This document shows, one piece after another, positions 5,411 through 7,636 of a stretch of 7,636 nt of DNA. The notes below the pieces were generated by a model. That model was not told the origin of the DNA. It ran no database searches and saw only the letters and a list, made by a program, of their open reading frames with translations. Both the position numbers and the translations under genes were made by a program. The DNA is taken from NCBI GenBank assembly GCA_937127205.1, contig CAKZLS010000228.1:1-7636 (forward strand). The letters are read 5' to 3'. The stretch's first letter is position 1, and the number at the start of each line of letters is the position of its first letter. This DNA is from an uncultured Rhodospirillales bacterium (GTDB taxonomy: Bacteria; Pseudomonadota; Alphaproteobacteria; Rhodospirillales; Defluviicoccaceae).

Positions 5411-6113
5411 ACCAGTGAGGAAATTGGGAGCTTTCCTCTCAGTGGTCCTTCTGCCGCTATTTGTCATGGGTTGCGCAAGCACCGAAAAGCAAGTGGACCG
5501 CGGCGCCGGGGCTTTTGAGCAACAAAATTATTCAGTTGCCCGCGATCAATGGCAGGCGGCGGCCGAGAGCGGTGACGCGGATGCTCAATATGGACTCGGA
5601 ACGCTTTATGCCGGCGGCTTGGGCGTCACCAAAAACTACACGGCCGCTATTGATTGGTATCAGCGCGCCGCCGCGCAGAACCACGCCGCCGCTCAATTCA
5701 AGCTCGGCCTACATCACTACTATGGTGTCGGAGTGCCTCGTAACTATGCGCAGGCGGCTGAGTATTTCCGACAGTCGGCCGTCCTCGGGTATCCGGCGGC
5801 GCAGAACAGCCTTGGTCGCATGTACAAAGCGGGTGTGGGTGTCAGTTCAAACCAGCGTATGGCCGCCGGATTGTTGCAGCAGGCGGCCGAGCGTGGGTAT
5901 CCACCCGCTCAAAATAGCCTTGGGCTAATGTATTTTCGGGGAGAGGGCGTGCCCAAGAACCTCGAAGAGTCCCTGTTTTGGCTGGAATTGGCGATGAGAT
6001 ACGGCGTGCCGGGGGCAGAACATAACCGTGACTTCGTCGCCTCGTTCCTTGACCGGGGCAAAATCGAATTGACCCAGAGTCGGATCGACAACTGGCGCCC
6101 TGTTCGTCAATAA
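5397..6113 (+). CDS. Sel1-repeat lipoprotein
   Basis: A 238-aa exported lipoprotein. The N-terminus has basic residues, a hydrophobic stretch (10-24) and a lipobox Val-Met-Gly-Cys, with Cys26 as the lipid-modified residue; Met at -2 is less common. Four complete Sel1-like repeats follow, about 63-96, 98-132, 134-168 and 170-205. Each has the Ala-Gln-x-x-Leu-Gly-x-x-Tyr start and the Gly-x-Gly-Val-x-x-Asn turn. A partial repeat-like helix pair lies before them at 43-60. These solenoids normally act as protein-binding scaffolds, often in envelope assembly or signalling; no enzyme activity is expected. The family is broad, so the partner is unknown. It lies 113 nt after the PQQ dehydrogenase and 59 nt before a membrane glycosyltransferase, all on one strand, so an envelope-related operon is plausible. 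Confidence 0.88.
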   Translation: MHVVKPVRKLGAFLSVVLLPLFVMGCASTEKQVDRGAGAFEQQNYSVARDQWQAAAESGDADAQYGLGTLYAGGLGVTKNYTAAIDWYQRAAAQNHAAAQFKLGLHHYYGVGVPRNYAQAAEYFRQSAVLGYPAAQNSLGRMYKAGVGVSSNQRMAAGLLQQAAERGYPPAQNSLGLMYFRGEGVPKNLEESLFWLELAMRYGVPGAEHNRDFVASFLDRGKIELTQSRIDNWRPVRQ

Positions 6114-6119
6114 TCCGTG

Positions 6120-6173
6120 ATGACGATCGCACGACCGGGCGGGCTCATCAGCCTCGACCATGAAAAAACGTGA
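6120..6173 (+). CDS. Possible 17-aa ORF coupled to the glycosyltransferase start
   Basis: An ATG at 6120 opens 17 codons ending in TGA at 6171-6173, which overlaps the ATG at 6173 as TGATG. Stop-start overlap of this kind often allows reinitiation. It could explain why the glycosyltransferase lacks a clear ribosome binding site. No good Shine-Dalgarno sequence precedes this ORF either, so it may be chance. Confidence 0.15.
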   Translation: MTIARPGGLISLDHEKT

Positions 6174-7447
6174 TGCGGGAAATTTGGTCTCGACATCACT
6201 TTTGGTTGTTTGTCTTCGCTTTTGCGCTGACCGTGCGCATTATTGCTCTGCAATTCATACCTCCGCCGGCTCTCAAGTGGCTTCCCTACCAATTTGATCT
6301 GAGAGCCTCGCAGCTAATGGCCGGAGAGACGATTGCCTTTCCGGATGCATGGGCGTCGTTTCATATTGTTCTCGCCGGGTTCTACGCCGTATTCGAATGG
6401 TTGGAAGCCCTGGAGCACAGGGTGCTCCTTTGGGCTTACGTTCAAAGCGTCATGGCGGCCATCGCGGCAGCTATCCTATACGATCTCACAAGAAAGCTCT
6501 GCGGCTCAAATCGGATCGCGCTGGCGGCCGGAGTCCTGTTCTCCCTGCACTATCCGTTTCTCTATCTGAATACCCTGGTTCTCAGCGAAACCACTTTCGT
6601 CCTGGTTCTCGTGGCTGCCTTTCACGTTCTCCTGACGTGGCAGCCATCCGTGAAATCGCTCGCCCTCGCCGGGGTCCTCCTCGGTATCGCGCTGATCTGC
6701 CGCCCCATTCTCACGCCGTTTTTTCCGCTACTCGGCATTTGGCTGCTGGTAACGATGGAACGAGGGAAACGAATTAAGTATCTCGCGATCCTAGGGTTAG
6801 GCGTAGCCGCCGTCATGACGATTGCGTCGAGCATTAACGCCGACACCGGAAGACATCATCGATTCAGCTATTCGGGCAATACGGGCGCAAACGTTGCCCT
6901 TGCTCAGTGTCGACTCAAGACACTGCGCTACGATTTACCCTCCGGGGAATACTTCTGGTTTTCGCCTCCGTCCTCATGGGGCGGATCCCTTCCAACGGTA
7001 AAGACCGACGTTCCATTTTATGAGGATAGTTACTACCTTCGGATGGGGCTGAACTGTGTTTTGGAGGAGCCTTCCCGCCTTGTGGGCAACTTTGCACACC
7101 TCGCGCGCCTCTATCACAGCGTTCTGTATCCCGACTTTGCCGATAACCGACATCACCGAACGCTGGTCGATGTTTGGAAGTTCCCAGCCGTCATCCTTAC
7201 CCTTGCCTTCATCGCGGCGCCGCTGGTCAGGCGAGAGTGTCTAACATCGAAAGCATACTGGCTTTTTGCGGCGCTTTTTGTATCGCTCTTTGTATCGACG
7301 TACGTGGCCAACCCGGGTGAGGAACGGCATTTCGTTCCCTACTTCTGGGTCTTGTTGCCGTACGGATTGCCCGCTTTGCTTCAATTCCTCCATGAGCACC
7401 CCGCGAGCGCATCTGATGGTTCCCGACAGGAGCCGACAACGGTCTAA
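6173..7447 (+). CDS. GT-C fold membrane glycosyltransferase (family 39/PMT-like)
   Basis: A 424-aa polytopic inner-membrane protein resembling GT39/PMT_2 (ArnT-like) enzymes, which move a sugar from a polyprenyl-phosphate donor to a lipid, glycan or protein on the periplasmic face. Hydrophobic segments lie near residues 10-30, 60-80, 86-106, 113-134, 138-156, 162-195, 203-220, 337-354, 361-379 and 387-405. The first outer loop has Asp42 (Gln-Phe-Asp-Leu-Arg), a candidate for the catalytic acidic residue of GT-C enzymes. LSETTFVLVLVAAFHVLL and GIALICRP are typical of the family, as is Gly-Glu-Glu-Arg-His before the last segment. Residues about 221-336 form a periplasmic domain. It is shorter than ArnT (about 550 aa). 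The start is uncertain: GTG at 6170 or ATG at 6173, without a clear Shine-Dalgarno site. Donor and acceptor are unknown. It ends in a double stop, TAATAA. Confidence 0.78.
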   Translation: MREIWSRHHFWLFVFAFALTVRIIALQFIPPPALKWLPYQFDLRASQLMAGETIAFPDAWASFHIVLAGFYAVFEWLEALEHRVLLWAYVQSVMAAIAAAILYDLTRKLCGSNRIALAAGVLFSLHYPFLYLNTLVLSETTFVLVLVAAFHVLLTWQPSVKSLALAGVLLGIALICRPILTPFFPLLGIWLLVTMERGKRIKYLAILGLGVAAVMTIASSINADTGRHHRFSYSGNTGANVALAQCRLKTLRYDLPSGEYFWFSPPSSWGGSLPTVKTDVPFYEDSYYLRMGLNCVLEEPSRLVGNFAHLARLYHSVLYPDFADNRHHRTLVDVWKFPAVILTLAFIAAPLVRRECLTSKAYWLFAALFVSLFVSTYVANPGEERHFVPYFWVLLPYGLPALLQFLHEHPASASDGSRQEPTTV

Positions 7448-7487
7448 TAAACCCCGTAATTCTATGGTCGTGCTGTCTCTGAGTTTG

Positions 7488-7513
7488 GTGTCTCGCGAAT
7501 GACACGTTTCGCG
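7488..7513. terminator. Weak hairpin in the convergent spacer
   Basis: CGCGAA (7494-7499) and TTCGCG (7508-7513) can form a 6-bp stem with an 8-nt loop. GTGTC (7488-7492) and GACAC (7501-7505) form an alternative stem. It lies between the glycosyltransferase stop and the end of the - strand gene, where a shared terminator would be expected. There is no T-run on either side, so evidence for termination is weak. Confidence 0.25.
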
Positions 7514-7539
7514 GATGCGGTTTTAGGTTTATCGGCCGC

Positions 7540-7636
7540 TTAGGTGCCGCCGCCGTCGCCGCCGCCATCACCACCGCCATCACCGCCGCCATCGCCGCCG
7601 CCATCACCGCCGCCCTCGCCGCCGCCATCACCGCCG
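7540..7636 (-). CDS. Partial gene: C-terminal Gly-Gly-Gly-Asp repeat tail
   Basis: Only the last 31 codons and the stop of a gene entering from the right edge are seen. Read on the - strand, the sequence is a run of GGGD units (one is GGGE), ending in Gly-Gly-Gly-Thr and a TAA at 7540-7542. Almost all differences between units fall at third codon positions (GGC/GGT, GAT/GAC), which supports translation in this register. The stop right after the repeat also fits a C-terminus. The spacing is not that of RTX calcium-binding repeats (GGxGxDxxx), so I would not call it RTX. Such tails are usually disordered and acidic. The main domain is outside the window, so no function can be given. The + strand reading (Pro-Pro-Pro-Ser units) shares the same third positions and cannot be excluded, but it begins just after a stop with no good start. 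Confidence 0.5.
   Translation of the reverse strand, partial: GGDGGGEGGGDGGGDGGGDGGGDGGGDGGGT
7546..7636. repeat. 12-bp-periodic GC-rich tandem repeat
   Basis: About seven and a half units of gccgccgccatc-like sequence, with variants atcacc, ctcgcc and gtcgcc. It continues past the window edge. Such repeats change length by slippage, so the number of units may vary between strains. Confidence 0.85.

Noticed and set aside
7227..7631. 134-codon - strand frame with Ala/Met-rich repeats at the right edge
   Set aside because: It runs back through the end of the glycosyltransferase gene. The Gly/Asp register of the same strand has a stop right after the repeat and silent variation, so it is the better reading.
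7546..7636. CRISPR array or RTX calcium-binding repeat
   Set aside because: Units are 12 bp without spacers, so not CRISPR; the GGGD spacing does not fit the RTX nonapeptide.
1..7636. Insertion sequence, integrase, transposase or tRNA that would mark a mobile island
   Set aside because: None was recognised on either strand; the idea of a mobile cassette rests only on the short flanking repeats.

Overview
The window looks like a chromosomal accessory region of a GC-rich Gram-negative bacterium. I favour an alphaproteobacterium, because of the GC-rich codon use, a GH108 muramidase with a PG_binding_3-type tail, a Sel1-repeat lipoprotein and a PQQ-dependent aldose dehydrogenase. No rRNA, tRNA or other lineage marker is present, so this assignment is inference. 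Six complete genes lie on the + strand. The C-terminal end of a seventh enters from the right edge on the - strand.

Left block (1-3573): an AT-rich leader of about 340 nt with a strong hairpin is followed by three closely spaced, co-directional genes. They encode a GH108 peptidoglycan hydrolase without a signal peptide (343-957), a cytoplasmic-looking alpha/beta hydrolase with a Ser-His-Ser-Met-Gly nucleophile elbow (1020-1958), and a fusion protein (1969-3573). The fusion joins an N-terminal TPR/DUF4071-like (MAP3K TRAF-binding-like) helical region to a C-terminal trypsin-like serine protease with a readable His-Asp-Ser triad. Gaps of 62 and 10 nt suggest one operon. One module thus combines hydrolases aimed at cell wall, ester or amide bonds, and protein, none visibly exported. 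This is the most interesting part of the window. It resembles in outline the bacterial conflict or suicide modules in which a TPR-type sensor is fused to a peptidase, but no function can be proven from sequence.

Middle spacer (3574-4152): about 580 nt without a convincing gene. It holds interlocking inverted repeats (3654-3765) that could form a structured RNA. It also holds three short sequence blocks that recur in the same order in the leader of the left block (66-111 versus 3794-3953), so related non-coding sequence brackets the three-gene cassette.

Right block (4153-7447): a periplasmic PQQ-type aldose/glucose dehydrogenase, a Sel1-repeat outer-membrane or periplasmic lipoprotein, and a polytopic GT-C (family 39/PMT-like) membrane glycosyltransferase lie in tandem. 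All three are envelope proteins. The starts of the last two are close to small overlapping ORFs.

Right edge (7448-7636): a short convergent spacer, then a 12-bp-periodic repeat. On the - strand this reads as a Gly-Gly-Gly-Asp tail ending in a stop codon, the C-terminus of a gene that continues beyond the window.
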